A stretch of DNA of 64,000 nucleotides, from NCBI RefSeq assembly GCF_016907755.1, contig NZ_JAFBCN010000001.1, positions 868,001 through 932,000 of the forward strand, in the 5' to 3' direction. A program made the translations under genes and the position numbers. This document shows positions 51,407 to 59,198 of this stretch, piece after piece (within the stretch, counting starts at the first letter, position 1; each line of letters opens with the position of its first letter). The stretch comes from Cellulosimicrobium cellulans. Lineage in GTDB: Bacteria > Actinomycetota > Actinomycetes > Actinomycetales > Cellulomonadaceae. The notes under the pieces are model-generated. The model was not told the DNA's origin and searched no databases. It saw only the letters and a program-made list of their open reading frames with translations.

Positions 51407-52234
51407 ATGTACACCGCGGGCACCGGGCGCACGGCCGACTGGTCCATCCAGGAGGTCGCGCGCCTCGCCGGCACGACGAGCCGGACCTTGCGTCACTACG
51501 ACGCGGTGGGGCTGCTGCGCCCGAGCCGGGTCGCGTCCAACGGCTACCGCCACTACGACGCGGACGCGCTCGTGCGGCTCCAGCGGATCCTCCTCCTGCG
51601 CGACCTCGGCCTCGGGCTCCCCGCGATCCAGGACGCGCTCGACGGAGCCGCGGACGTCCGGGGTGATGGGTCGGCGTCGGGCAGCGCCGAGCGCGACGCC
51701 CAGGTGCGGGCGCTGCGCGGCCACCTCGAGTGGCTGCAGGCGGAGCGGCAGCGGCTGGCGCGACAGATCGCGTCGGTCGAACGGACGATCACCACGATGG
51801 AAGGAGGTGGCGAGCTCATGGCGGACGACATGTTCGACGGGTTCGACCACACGCGGTACCAGGCCGAGGTCGAGGACCGCTGGGGCAAGGACGCGTACGC
51901 GCGCGGGCACTCCTGGTGGAGCGGCCTGAGCGAGGCGGAGAAGGCGGCGTTCAAGGACCGCGTCGAGCGGCTCAACGGCGACTGGACAGCGGCGGCGGAG
52001 GCCGGCGTCGACCCGGCGTCGGACGAGGCGCAGGCGCTCGCGCGGCGCCACGTCGACTGGCTCCAGACCGTGCCCGCGAACCCCGCGCACGAGCCCGGGC
52101 CGCTGCGGGGGTACCTGCTGGGCCTCGGCGAGATGTACGTCGAGGACCCGCGGTTCGCGCTCAACTACGGCGGCGTCGAGGGCGCGACGTTCGTCCGCGA
52201 CGCGCTGCGCGTCTACGTCGAGCGCAACCTCTGA
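51407..52234 (+). CDS. MerR-family regulator with TipAS antibiotic-recognition domain
   Basis: A 275-residue regulator. The MerR DNA-binding domain spans residues 10-85 (WSIQEVARLAGTTSRTLRHY, RPSRVASNGYRHYDADALVR). A coiled coil follows, and the C-terminal TipAS domain (YQAEVEDRWGKDAYARGHSW to MYVEDPRFALNYGG) binds thiopeptides in Streptomyces TipA. The ATG at 51407 has GGAGACCGGAG upstream. An internal ATG around residue 138 (MADDM), after AAGGAGGTG, could give a free TipAS protein as in TipA. Autoregulated through the 19-bp-spacer promoter. Confidence 0.92.
   Translation: MYTAGTGRTADWSIQEVARLAGTTSRTLRHYDAVGLLRPSRVASNGYRHYDADALVRLQRILLLRDLGLGLPAIQDALDGAADVRGDGSASGSAERDAQVRALRGHLEWLQAERQRLARQIASVERTITTMEGGGELMADDMFDGFDHTRYQAEVEDRWGKDAYARGHSWWSGLSEAEKAAFKDRVERLNGDWTAAAEAGVDPASDEAQALARRHVDWLQTVPANPAHEPGPLRGYLLGLGEMYVEDPRFALNYGGVEGATFVRDALRVYVERNL
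51802..51821 (+). promoter_or_regulatory. Internal ribosome-binding site and ATG for a free TipAS domain
   Basis: AAGGAGGTGGCGAGCTC precedes an in-frame ATG at 51819 (MADDMFDGF). Streptomyces tipA makes a short TipAS form from such an internal start, and the strong site here suggests the same. Confidence 0.6.
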
Positions 52235-52250
52235 CGGTGCGCCCGCGGAC

Positions 52251-52288
52251 GTGATCCCGCCCGGGACCATCGGCCCGGGCGGGATCAC
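52251..52288. terminator. Perfect 15-bp stem-loop after MerR gene
   Basis: GTGATCCCGCCCGGG (52251-52265) pairs exactly with CCCGGGCGGGATCAC (52274-52288). It lies between the MerR gene and the EF-G2-like gene on the same strand and would separate their transcripts. Confidence 0.8.
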
Positions 52289-52351
52289 CGGGACGTCACT
52301 AGCCTGGAAGCCTGGCGGGACACGGCGCCCCGCCGCCGCCAGGAGGCAGCC

Positions 52352-54439
52352 ATGGCCACGACGTCGACGTCCACCGGCCCGGCCACGACCCGCAACGTCG
52401 CCCTCGTGGGGCACAGCGGGTCCGGCAAGACCACGCTCGCGGAGGCGTTCCTCCATCGCGCGGGCGCGATCCCGCGGGCCGGCTCCGTCGCCGAGGGCAC
52501 GACCGTCTGCGACCACGAGCCCGAGGAGGTCGCCCGCGGCATCTCGGTGAGCCTCGGCGTCGCGCACCTCGACTGGCGGGCGCCCGACGGCGTCACGCAC
52601 CAGGTCACCCTGCTCGACACCCCGGGATCCCCGGACTTCGCGGGCTCCGTGGACGCGGCGCTCGCGGTGGCCGACCTCGCGGTCGTGGTGGTGAGCGCCG
52701 TCGACGGGGTCCAGTCGGGCACGGAGGAGGTCTGGCGACGCTGCGACGAGGCGGGGATCCCCCGCCTCGTCGTCGTCTCCCAGGAGGACCGCGCGCGGGC
52801 GAGCTTCCGCACCGTGCTCGCCGCGCTGCGCGGCGCGCTCGACGCGCCGTTCGTGCCGCTCGAGCTCCCGCTCGGCGAGGAGCAGTCGCTGCACGGCGTG
52901 GCCGACGTCCTCACCGAGCGCGCCCGCGAGTACGACGGCGACGGGCGCACCCACGAGGAGGACGTCCCCGCGGACGTGCGGGACGAGGAGCACGCCCTGC
53001 ACGACGAGGTCGTCGAGGAGATCGTCACGCACGACGACGAGCAGCTCGAGGCGTACCTCGCGGGTGACGAGCCCGGGGCCGCGGACCTCGAGCGCACGCT
53101 CGCGCACGAGGTGCTCACGGGGGAGGCCGTGCCCGTGCTGCTCGCGTCCGCCGTCACGGGCGTCGGCGTCGACCGCGTGCTCGACCTCGTGTGCGAGCTC
53201 GGCCCCTCGCCCGTCGACCGCGCGTCCGTCGTCGCGCTGCCCGACGGCGCGGGGTCGGGTGCCGCGGCGACGTCCGAGGTGGCGGCGGACCCCGCGGGCG
53301 ACGCGCTCGTGCAAGTGTTCCGGACGGTCGTCGACCCGTTCGTCGGGCAGGTCTCGGTGTTCAAGGTCCTCTCCGGGTCCGTCGCGACGGGCGACCGCCT
53401 CGTGAGCACCGCGACCGGTGCCGAGGACCGCGTGCACGGTCTGTTCCGGCTGCGCGGTCGCGAGCACGTCGCGGTCGACCGGGTGGTCGCGGGCGACGTG
53501 GCCGCCGTCGCGAAGCTCTCGGCCGCCACGACGGGGACGCTGCTGGCGGCGCGGCGCGCGCCCGTGTCCGCGCGCGAGCTCCCCGAGCGGCCCCCGGTCT
53601 ACGCCGTCGCGCTGCGGCCCGTGTCCCAGTCCGACGACGACAAGCTCTCCTCCGCGCTGACCCGCCTGCGCGCCGAGGACCCGACGCTGCACGTCGACCT
53701 CACCGGCTCCCAGGCCGTGCTCGGGGGCCTCGGCGACACGCACCTCGCCGTCGCCGTCGAGCGGCTCGAGCGCTCGTTCGGCGTGCGCGTCACGACCGAG
53801 CCCGTCCAGGTCGCCTACTGCGAGACCATCACGCGCGCCGTCGAGGTCGAGGGCAAGGTGAAGAAGCAGTCGGGCGGGCACGGGCAGTTCGCCGTCGTGC
53901 AGCTCCGGGTGTCGCCGCTCCCGCGCGGCGAGGGGTTCGCGTTCGTCAGCTCCGTCGTCGGCGGGTCGGTGCCGCGCCAGTACCTCCCGGCCGTCGAGCG
54001 CGGCGCGCGCGAGGCGATGGAGGGCGGCGGGCCGCACGGCTACCCGGTCGTCGACCTGCGCGTCGAGGTCCTCGACGGCAAGGCCCACTCCGTCGACTCG
54101 TCCGACATGGCGTTCCGCACCGCGGGCGGGGTCGGGTTGCGCGAGGCGCTCGCCGCGGCGGGCACCGTCGTCCTGGAACCCGTCTCCGCCGTGTCCGTGA
54201 CCGTCCCGCCCGACGCGCAGGGCGACGTCATGGGCGACCTCTCCGCCCGCCGCGGCCACATCACCGCGACCGACTCCCTGCCCGACGGCCGCGTCCGCGT
54301 CGACGCGCTCGTCCCCGAGGCCGAGCTCACCCGCTACGTCCTCGACCTGCGCTCCCTCACCGGCGGGCGTGGGTCGTTCACCGCCGTCCCCGACCGCTAC
54401 GAGGTCCTTCCGGGAGGCGTCCCCGCCCCGGCGAGATAG
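52352..54439 (+). CDS. Elongation factor G-like protein (EF-G2 type)
   Basis: A 695-residue translational GTPase homologue. The G1 motif is GHSGSGKTT (20-28) and G3 is DTPG (89-92). The position of G4, normally NKxD, reads SQED (143-146), so guanine recognition may be altered. Domains II-V follow, with the EF-G domain IV stretch KVKKQSGGHGQFAVVQL, YLPAVERGAREAMEGG and domain V GDVMGDLSARRGHI. The helical G' insert is present. Actinobacterial EF-G2 proteins have a debated role in translation or stress. ATG with AGGAGG upstream. The stop lies inside a GAGATAGAACC repeat unit. Confidence 0.87.
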   Translation: MATTSTSTGPATTRNVALVGHSGSGKTTLAEAFLHRAGAIPRAGSVAEGTTVCDHEPEEVARGISVSLGVAHLDWRAPDGVTHQVTLLDTPGSPDFAGSVDAALAVADLAVVVVSAVDGVQSGTEEVWRRCDEAGIPRLVVVSQEDRARASFRTVLAALRGALDAPFVPLELPLGEEQSLHGVADVLTERAREYDGDGRTHEEDVPADVRDEEHALHDEVVEEIVTHDDEQLEAYLAGDEPGAADLERTLAHEVLTGEAVPVLLASAVTGVGVDRVLDLVCELGPSPVDRASVVALPDGAGSGAAATSEVAADPAGDALVQVFRTVVDPFVGQVSVFKVLSGSVATGDRLVSTATGAEDRVHGLFRLRGREHVAVDRVVAGDVAAVAKLSAATTGTLLAARRAPVSARELPERPPVYAVALRPVSQSDDDKLSSALTRLRAEDPTLHVDLTGSQAVLGGLGDTHLAVAVERLERSFGVRVTTEPVQVAYCETITRAVEVEGKVKKQSGGHGQFAVVQLRVSPLPRGEGFAFVSSVVGGSVPRQYLPAVERGAREAMEGGGPHGYPVVDLRVEVLDGKAHSVDSSDMAFRTAGGVGLREALAAAGTVVLEPVSAVSVTVPPDAQGDVMGDLSARRGHITATDSLPDGRVRVDALVPEAELTRYVLDLRSLTGGRGSFTAVPDRYEVLPGGVPAPAR

Positions 54440-54497
54440 AACCGTGGTGCGCCGAGGTAGGACCCTGGTCTGTCGACGGAGGACCCTGGTCTTCGCA
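54432..54497. repeat. Three GAGGTAGGACCCTGGTC-like units at the end of the EF-G2-like gene
   Basis: GCGAGATAGAACCGTGGT (54431), GCCGAGGTAGGACCCTGGTC and GACGGAGGACCCTGGTC follow each other. The first unit provides the TAG stop codon of the gene. They resemble the cluster at 37951. Confidence 0.65.
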
Positions 54498-54544
54498 GGG
54501 CGTCGCCAGGTCGCCGTTCCGCAGAGACGTGGACCGTGCTGCGT

Positions 54545-54901
54545 TCACGGCGCGGCGCTGAGCCCTCGTGCGAGCTCTACCAGAGCGTCCATCGCTCGTT
54601 CCGCGCGCACGGCGTCCTGCGAGCTCACCGAGGAGGGCGAGTATCCGGCGCGTGTCTTGAGCCGCAGGAGGCTGCTCAGATGTCGAGCCGCGTCGCCGTC
54701 GGCGGCCGTCAGGAGCGCGACGGCATCCTGGTGGTTCTCGGATCGGGAGTAGCGGCCGAGGCGCACGCAACACACGACGTCGGCCGCGGCGATGCCGGCG
54801 TGGACGGCGAGCGTGACGAACGCGTCGGCGACGTCAGCGGCCTCGTCGGCGAGGTCGAGCACGTCGTGCGCGGCCGCCGCGAACTGCGTGGCCTTGGACA
54901 T
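54545..54901 (-). CDS. HEPN-domain-like protein, putative toxin of MNT/HEPN pair
   Basis: A 118-residue all-helical protein. The segment GRYSRSENHQDAVALL gives R50-x6-H57, the Rx4-6H pattern of HEPN ribonucleases. An ATG at 54901 was preferred over upstream in-frame codons that overlap the MNT gene. It follows an HTH-nucleotidyltransferase gene by 38 bp, the order of MNT/HEPN (type VII) toxin-antitoxin pairs, in which the nucleotidyltransferase adds nucleotides to the HEPN toxin. The similarity to HEPN is weak by eye and needs a profile search. Confidence 0.6.
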   Translation of the reverse strand: MSKATQFAAAAHDVLDLADEAADVADAFVTLAVHAGIAAADVVCCVRLGRYSRSENHQDAVALLTAADGDAARHLSSLLRLKTRAGYSPSSVSSQDAVRAERAMDALVELARGLSAAP

Positions 54902-54939
54902 CCGTCCACGTCGTGCGGGGAGGTCGCCGTTCGCCGTCC

Positions 54940-55563
54940 TCACGAGCGGGGCCCTGCGCGAACGTGCCGCCGCAGCCAGGACGACGAGCCCGCGAACCGC
55001 ACACCCTCCTCGACGACGGAACGCAGGACGGGATCGTCCGGTTCGGCGCGCACGTGATCCTCGGCGAGGACCAGAGCCCGCGTGTCGTTCCCCGTCCACC
55101 GGGTGCCCTCACGCTCGAGCTCGGAGACGAGCTCGTCCCAGCGGTCCGGATCCGCGGCGGTGGGCCGTACGAGGAACACGTCCAGGTCCGAGCTCGGGGT
55201 CGCGTCGCCTCGCACCCACGACCCGAACAGCGCGCCGTAGACGGGGGAGGGTGTCCATCCGTCCACCGCGTGCGCGAAACGTTCCAGGGTGCGCTCACGC
55301 CAGCGCGCGAGCTCGACGACCGCGTCGGCGGAGACGTGGTCGCGGTTCATCCGGTAGGTGATGGCCGGTCCCGCGCGACGGGCTTCGACGATGCCCTGTT
55401 CCGAGAGACGGTTGAGCGCCTTGCGGATCCCGTCCACGGAAGCGTGCGGGATCAGTCTTCTCAGCTCGCCGGCCGTGAACGACGCATCGGCGAGGGCAAG
55501 GCGCGCGAGGGCATCGCCGTCCAGCGTGGGGGTGACGACGGCGAACGGCCGGGCGGTGTCCAT
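54940..55563 (-). CDS. HTH-nucleotidyltransferase (MNT) protein, putative antitoxin
   Basis: A 207-residue protein. The N-terminal winged helix (TAGELRRLIPHASVDGIRKA, NRLSEQGIVEARRAGPAITY) is fused to a minimal nucleotidyltransferase domain with GS-x10-DxD (Gly114-Ser115, Asp126, Asp128 in FGSWVRGDATPSSDLDVFLV). Later SELEREGTRWTGNDTRALVL gives the third acidic region. It precedes the HEPN-like gene. Two dyads upstream of its ATG suit autoregulation by the HTH. ATG at 55563 after AGAGGTTCCC. Confidence 0.83.
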   Translation of the reverse strand: MDTARPFAVVTPTLDGDALARLALADASFTAGELRRLIPHASVDGIRKALNRLSEQGIVEARRAGPAITYRMNRDHVSADAVVELARWRERTLERFAHAVDGWTPSPVYGALFGSWVRGDATPSSDLDVFLVRPTAADPDRWDELVSELEREGTRWTGNDTRALVLAEDHVRAEPDDPVLRSVVEEGVRFAGSSSWLRRHVRAGPRS

Positions 55564-55583
55564 GGGAACCTCTGCTGTTACTG

Positions 55584-55639
55584 ATGATCGTCGACAACTG
55601 TCGATGATAGTCAATGCTCGTCGATCATAGTCGACGAGC
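55584..55639 (-). promoter_or_regulatory. Twin operator dyads before HTH-MNT gene
   Basis: GCTCGTCGA-TCATAG-TCGACGAGC (55616-55639) is a perfect 9-bp dyad. ATCGTCGA-CAACTG-TCGATGAT (55587-55608) is a second with one mismatch. Both have 6-base spacers and their centres are 30 bp apart. TTGACT (minus strand, between the dyads) may be a -35 box. The region is notably A/T-rich for this genome. Confidence 0.65.
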
Positions 55640-55697
55640 GCAGAGGTGCGCGGCAGAAGCGCGTTCCACGTTCGATCGGTCCTCGCACCCGACGGTG

Positions 55698-56570
55698 TCA
55701 GCGGCGCGGCACGACGATCGGCGCGCCGCCGCCGGGGTGGTCGAGGACCTCGACGGGGTAGTCGTAGACGCCGCTCAGCAGCTCGGCGGTGAGGACGTCG
55801 CGCGGGCTGCCGTCGGCGACGACGCGCCCGCCCGCGAGGACGGTGACCTGGTCGGCGTAGGCGGCGGCGAGGGAGAGGTCGTGCACGACGACGACCACGG
55901 CACCGCCGGCGGCGGCGTGCGCCCGGGCGAGCTGGAGCACGAGCTCCTGGTGCTTGAGGTCGAGCGCGGCGGTCGGCTCGTCGAGCATGAGGAGCGACGT
56001 TCGCTGCGCGAGCACGCGGGACAGCGCGACGCGCGCCTTCTCCCCGCCGGACAGCGACGTGAAGTGCCGGTCGGCGAGGTGCTCGACGTCGGTCGCGGCC
56101 AGAGCCTCGGCGACCGCGGCGTCGTCCTCGTCCTCGAACGGCGTGCCGCGCCACGGCGAGCGGCCCATGCACACGACGTCCACGGCCGTGAACGGGAAGC
56201 TCAGCGCGACCTGCTGGAGCATGACGGACCGGCGCAGGGCGAGCTCGGTCGGCGTCCACGCGCGCAGCGGTCGGCCGTCGACGACGACGTCCCCTGCCTC
56301 GGGGACCAGGTCGCCCGTGAGCACGGCGAGCAGTGACGACTTGCCCGCGCCGTTCGGTCCGAGCAGCGCGCGGACCTCGCCCGCGCGGACGTCGACGGAC
56401 ACGTCGCGCAGGATCGGTGCCTCGCCGAGCGTGAGCGAGACGTCGTGCGCGGCGGTGACCACGTCGCCGGGCGCGACGCGCTCGGGGAGGCGGGGCCGCC
56501 GTCGGGCACCGGTGACCGCGGTGCGCAGCGAGCCGAGGAACGAGGAGCCCTCGTGGCGCAGGTCGCTCAT
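55698..56570 (-). CDS. hmuV: Hemin ABC transporter ATP-binding protein
   Basis: A 290-residue ATPase. After an N-terminal tail of about 35 residues come Walker A GPNGAGKSS, LQQVALSFPFTAVDVVCMGR, signature LSGGEKARVALSRVLAQ, Walker B LLMLDEPTAALD and H-loop VVVHDLS. It is the third gene of hmuTUV; its ATG overlaps the permease stop by 4 bp. It energises heme import through HmuU. The operon has an IdeR/DtxR-type box before hmuT. Confidence 0.93.
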   Translation of the reverse strand: MSDLRHEGSSFLGSLRTAVTGARRRPRLPERVAPGDVVTAAHDVSLTLGEAPILRDVSVDVRAGEVRALLGPNGAGKSSLLAVLTGDLVPEAGDVVVDGRPLRAWTPTELALRRSVMLQQVALSFPFTAVDVVCMGRSPWRGTPFEDEDDAAVAEALAATDVEHLADRHFTSLSGGEKARVALSRVLAQRTSLLMLDEPTAALDLKHQELVLQLARAHAAAGGAVVVVVHDLSLAAAYADQVTVLAGGRVVADGSPRDVLTAELLSGVYDYPVEVLDHPGGGAPIVVPRR

Positions 56571-57712
56571 GCCCAGCCTCCCTGGCGCGAGCGCGTGCGG
56601 CGCAGCAGGTAGAAGAAGAACGGCCCGCCGACGAGCGACGTGATCATGCCGAGCGGCAGCTCGACGTTCGCGACGGCGCTGCGCGCGAGGAGGTCCGCGG
56701 CGAGCAGGACGACGGCGCCGCCCAGCACGGACGCGGGGATGAGCGTGCGGTGGCTCGGTCCGCAGACCATGCGCACGAGGTGCGGCACGACGAGCCCGAC
56801 GAACGCGATGATCCCCGTGAACGCGACCCCCGCGGAGACGAGCAGCGCGACGAGCACGATGACGAGCTGGCGCAGGCGCTCGACGTCGACCCCGAGGTGC
56901 TGCGCGGCGCGCTCGCCGAGCGCGAGGAGGTCCATCTTGCGGCGCACGAGCATCGCGCCCGTGACCCCGACGACGGCGATCGGCAGCACGACCGCGACCG
57001 ACTGCCACGTCGCGCCGCCGAGCGACCCGAGCTGCCAGAAGACGATCTGCTCGCGCGCGGCCGGGTCGGCGACGAACGTGAAGAACGCGAGCATCCCGCC
57101 CGCGAACGCGTTGACCGCTATGCCCGTGAGCACGAGCGTCACGACCTCCGTGCGCCCGCCGGCGCGCGCGAGCGCGTAGACGACGAACGTGGTGACCAGA
57201 CCGCCGAGGAACGCCGCCCCGGCGACCCACGTGCCCGGCACGAGCGCGCCCGCGGTGACGATGACCGCGCACGCGCCCACGGCCGCGCCCGACGACACCC
57301 CGATGACGCCCGGCTCCGCGAGCGGGTTGCCGAACACGCCCTGCATGAGCGCGCCCGAGCACGCGAGCGCGGCGCCCACGACGATCGCCATCACGACGCG
57401 CGGGAACCGCACGACCCACAGCGCGTTCTCGCCCTGCGGGTGCGACGGCATCGGGCCCCAGTCGAGCCCGACGTGGTGCGCGAGCGAGCCCAGCACCTCC
57501 GCGGGCGACACCGGCACCTGGCCGGTCATGCCGGACACGACCGTGAGCACCGCGAGCGCGACGCCCAGCCCGACCATGAGCCAGCGCGCGGCCCGGCGGC
57601 GCTGCCGCCCGACGGCGGGCCCCACCCGGGCGGGTCGACCGCCCGGGCGCGGGGCGTCGTCGGGCGCGGGGGCGTCCTCCGTGGCGCCCGGCGGGCGCGT
57701 CACCGCGCTCAC
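56567..57712 (-). CDS. hmuU: Hemin ABC transporter permease (FecCD family)
   Basis: A 381-residue permease with nine or ten membrane segments. Diagnostic motifs are WVVRFPRVVMAIVVGAALAC, GALMQGVFGNPLAEPGVIGV, FWQLGSLGGATWQ and IIAFVGLVVPHLVRMVCGPSHR, then ARSAVANVELPLGMITSLVG. The N-terminal 45 residues are a hydrophilic Pro/Arg-rich tail. The GTG at 57712 overlaps the hmuT stop and the 3' end overlaps hmuV. Confidence 0.94.
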   Translation of the reverse strand: MSAVTRPPGATEDAPAPDDAPRPGGRPARVGPAVGRQRRRAARWLMVGLGVALAVLTVVSGMTGQVPVSPAEVLGSLAHHVGLDWGPMPSHPQGENALWVVRFPRVVMAIVVGAALACSGALMQGVFGNPLAEPGVIGVSSGAAVGACAVIVTAGALVPGTWVAGAAFLGGLVTTFVVYALARAGGRTEVVTLVLTGIAVNAFAGGMLAFFTFVADPAAREQIVFWQLGSLGGATWQSVAVVLPIAVVGVTGAMLVRRKMDLLALGERAAQHLGVDVERLRQLVIVLVALLVSAGVAFTGIIAFVGLVVPHLVRMVCGPSHRTLIPASVLGGAVVLLAADLLARSAVANVELPLGMITSLVGGPFFFYLLRRTRSRQGGWA

Positions 57713-58983
57713 GACGCGGGGAGCTCGGGCGCGGGCACGCCGTAGAACGCCTCGACGAGCGACGCGACGGTGTACCCGGTGCGGGGGCCGAACGTGAGGA
57801 GGCGCGAGCCGTCCATGTCGACGACGCGGCGCGCCTCGCCCGCGGGCGTCTGCGCCAGCCCGGGGATCGCCATCATCGCGTCGAGGCCGCCCATGGACTC
57901 CAGGCCGTCGGTCATGACGAGGTACGCGGCGGGCGCGGCGCTGATGATCGCCTCGCTCGTGACGGGCGCGTACTGCTGCGTGAGACCGATCGCGGTCCCG
58001 GCGTCCTCGCCGCCGATCTCGCGGACCAGGTCGTCCGCGCCCGAGCCGGGCCCGAACAGCATCTTGATGTTGGACCCGCGCAGGTAGAGGAACGCGACGC
58101 GCGGGGTCCCGGTGTCGTGCGGGACGGCGTCGAGCGCCGCGCAGATCTGCCGGTCCGTGCGCTCGACGAGCGCCTCGCCCTGCTCGGGCACGCCGAGCGC
58201 GGTCGCGACGGCGCGGATCCGGTCGTCCACGCCGTCGAGCGTGCGGGCCTCGTCGAAGTACACGACGGGGATGCCCGAGCTCTCGAGCTGGCCACGCACG
58301 TCGTCGGTGAGGATCGTCGCGTCGGTGAGGATCACGGACGGGTCGAGCCCGAGGATCGCCTCGACGTCGAGCGCGTGGCCCGCGCCCGTGACGACGGGGA
58401 CGTCCGCGGCCTCGGGGAACCCGGTCGGCAGGTCGCGCCCGACGACGTTGTCGCCCAGGCCCAGGCTGTACACGATCTCGCCGAGCGTCCCGTACAGGTC
58501 GACCGGGATGATGCGGCTCACGTCGGTGATCTCGACCTGGCGGCCGTCGGCCGACGCGACCGTGACGGGGAGCTGCGGCGTCGGGGCGTCCGCGACCGGG
58601 TGGATCGCGTCGTCGGCGAACGTGGCCGTCGTCGGCCCGGTGGGGAACGACGCCGGGTCGACGTCGGTGCCGCCGCCCGCGGCCCGCGACTCCGCGAGCG
58701 TCGTGCAGGCCGGCGCGCCCGTCGTCTGGTCGGCGTCCTCCGCGGGCGCCGCCTCGACGGGCGCGGCGTCCTGGCTCGCTCCCGCCGACGGCGTCGCGGG
58801 CGGCTCGTAGGGGAGCGGCGAGCACGCCGCCACGAGCCCCAGCACGACGACGGCCCCCGCCCCGGTCAGCGCCGTCGCCACCCGGCGTGCCCGCCCGGGC
58901 GCGACGTCGGACGAACCCGCTGGCGACGTCGAGCGGCTAGCCGACGAGCCGAGGTGCAGCGCGGAACGGGCAGCGTGAGGCAT
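57709..58983 (-). CDS. hmuT: Hemin-binding lipoprotein
   Basis: A 424-residue substrate-binding lipoprotein with lipobox LGLVAAC (Cys54) after an extended N-terminal region. The periplasmic-binding fold has IIPVDLYGTLGEIVYSLGLG, GRDLPTGFPEAADVPVV, EAILGLDPSVILTD and YLVMTDGLESMGG, as in HmuT of Corynebacterium. Conserved Tyr residues in VVYFDEA and QQYAPV could ligate heme. ATG at 58983 with GGAGAACTCCCC upstream. First gene of the heme uptake operon. Confidence 0.92.
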   Translation of the reverse strand: MPHAARSALHLGSSASRSTSPAGSSDVAPGRARRVATALTGAGAVVVLGLVAACSPLPYEPPATPSAGASQDAAPVEAAPAEDADQTTGAPACTTLAESRAAGGGTDVDPASFPTGPTTATFADDAIHPVADAPTPQLPVTVASADGRQVEITDVSRIIPVDLYGTLGEIVYSLGLGDNVVGRDLPTGFPEAADVPVVTGAGHALDVEAILGLDPSVILTDATILTDDVRGQLESSGIPVVYFDEARTLDGVDDRIRAVATALGVPEQGEALVERTDRQICAALDAVPHDTGTPRVAFLYLRGSNIKMLFGPGSGADDLVREIGGEDAGTAIGLTQQYAPVTSEAIISAAPAAYLVMTDGLESMGGLDAMMAIPGLAQTPAGEARRVVDMDGSRLLTFGPRTGYTVASLVEAFYGVPAPELPAS

Positions 58984-59046
58984 GGGGAGTTCTCCAGGGA
59001 GCGGTGCGCGGGGAGGACACGACCCGACGTGGTCGTCCACCCCAGA

Positions 59047-59065
59047 TAAGACGAGCCTAACCTGA
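59047..59065 (-). promoter_or_regulatory. IdeR/DtxR-type iron box upstream of hmuT
   Basis: On the minus strand TCAGGTTAGGCTCGTCTTA matches the DtxR/IdeR consensus TwAGGTwAGsCTwACCTwA at about 15 of 19 positions. It lies about 65 bp before the hmuT ATG and overlaps a TTATCT -10-like box, which fits iron repression. Confidence 0.75.
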
Positions 59066-59138
59066 CTTGGAGGCCGTCTCGACCGTCTCGCGAGTTACGC
59101 GCCTCACGTGAAATTGCACCGAACCGATCCCCGGTCGA

Positions 59139-59198
59139 CCGAGCGAGAGCTCGGCCACTCGAGGAAGAGCCCTGGTCACCCGCGGAAGAGACTCGGCG
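59139..59198. repeat. Stem-loop and GAGGAAGAGCCCTGGTC repeat after hmuO
   Basis: CCGAGC-GAGA-GCTCGG (59139-59154) is followed by TCGAGGAAGAGCCCTGGTC and CGCGGAAGAGACTCGG units related to those at 37951 and 54432. They sit just downstream of the heme oxygenase stop and upstream of the hmuT promoter, so they may terminate hmuO transcription. Confidence 0.6.
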
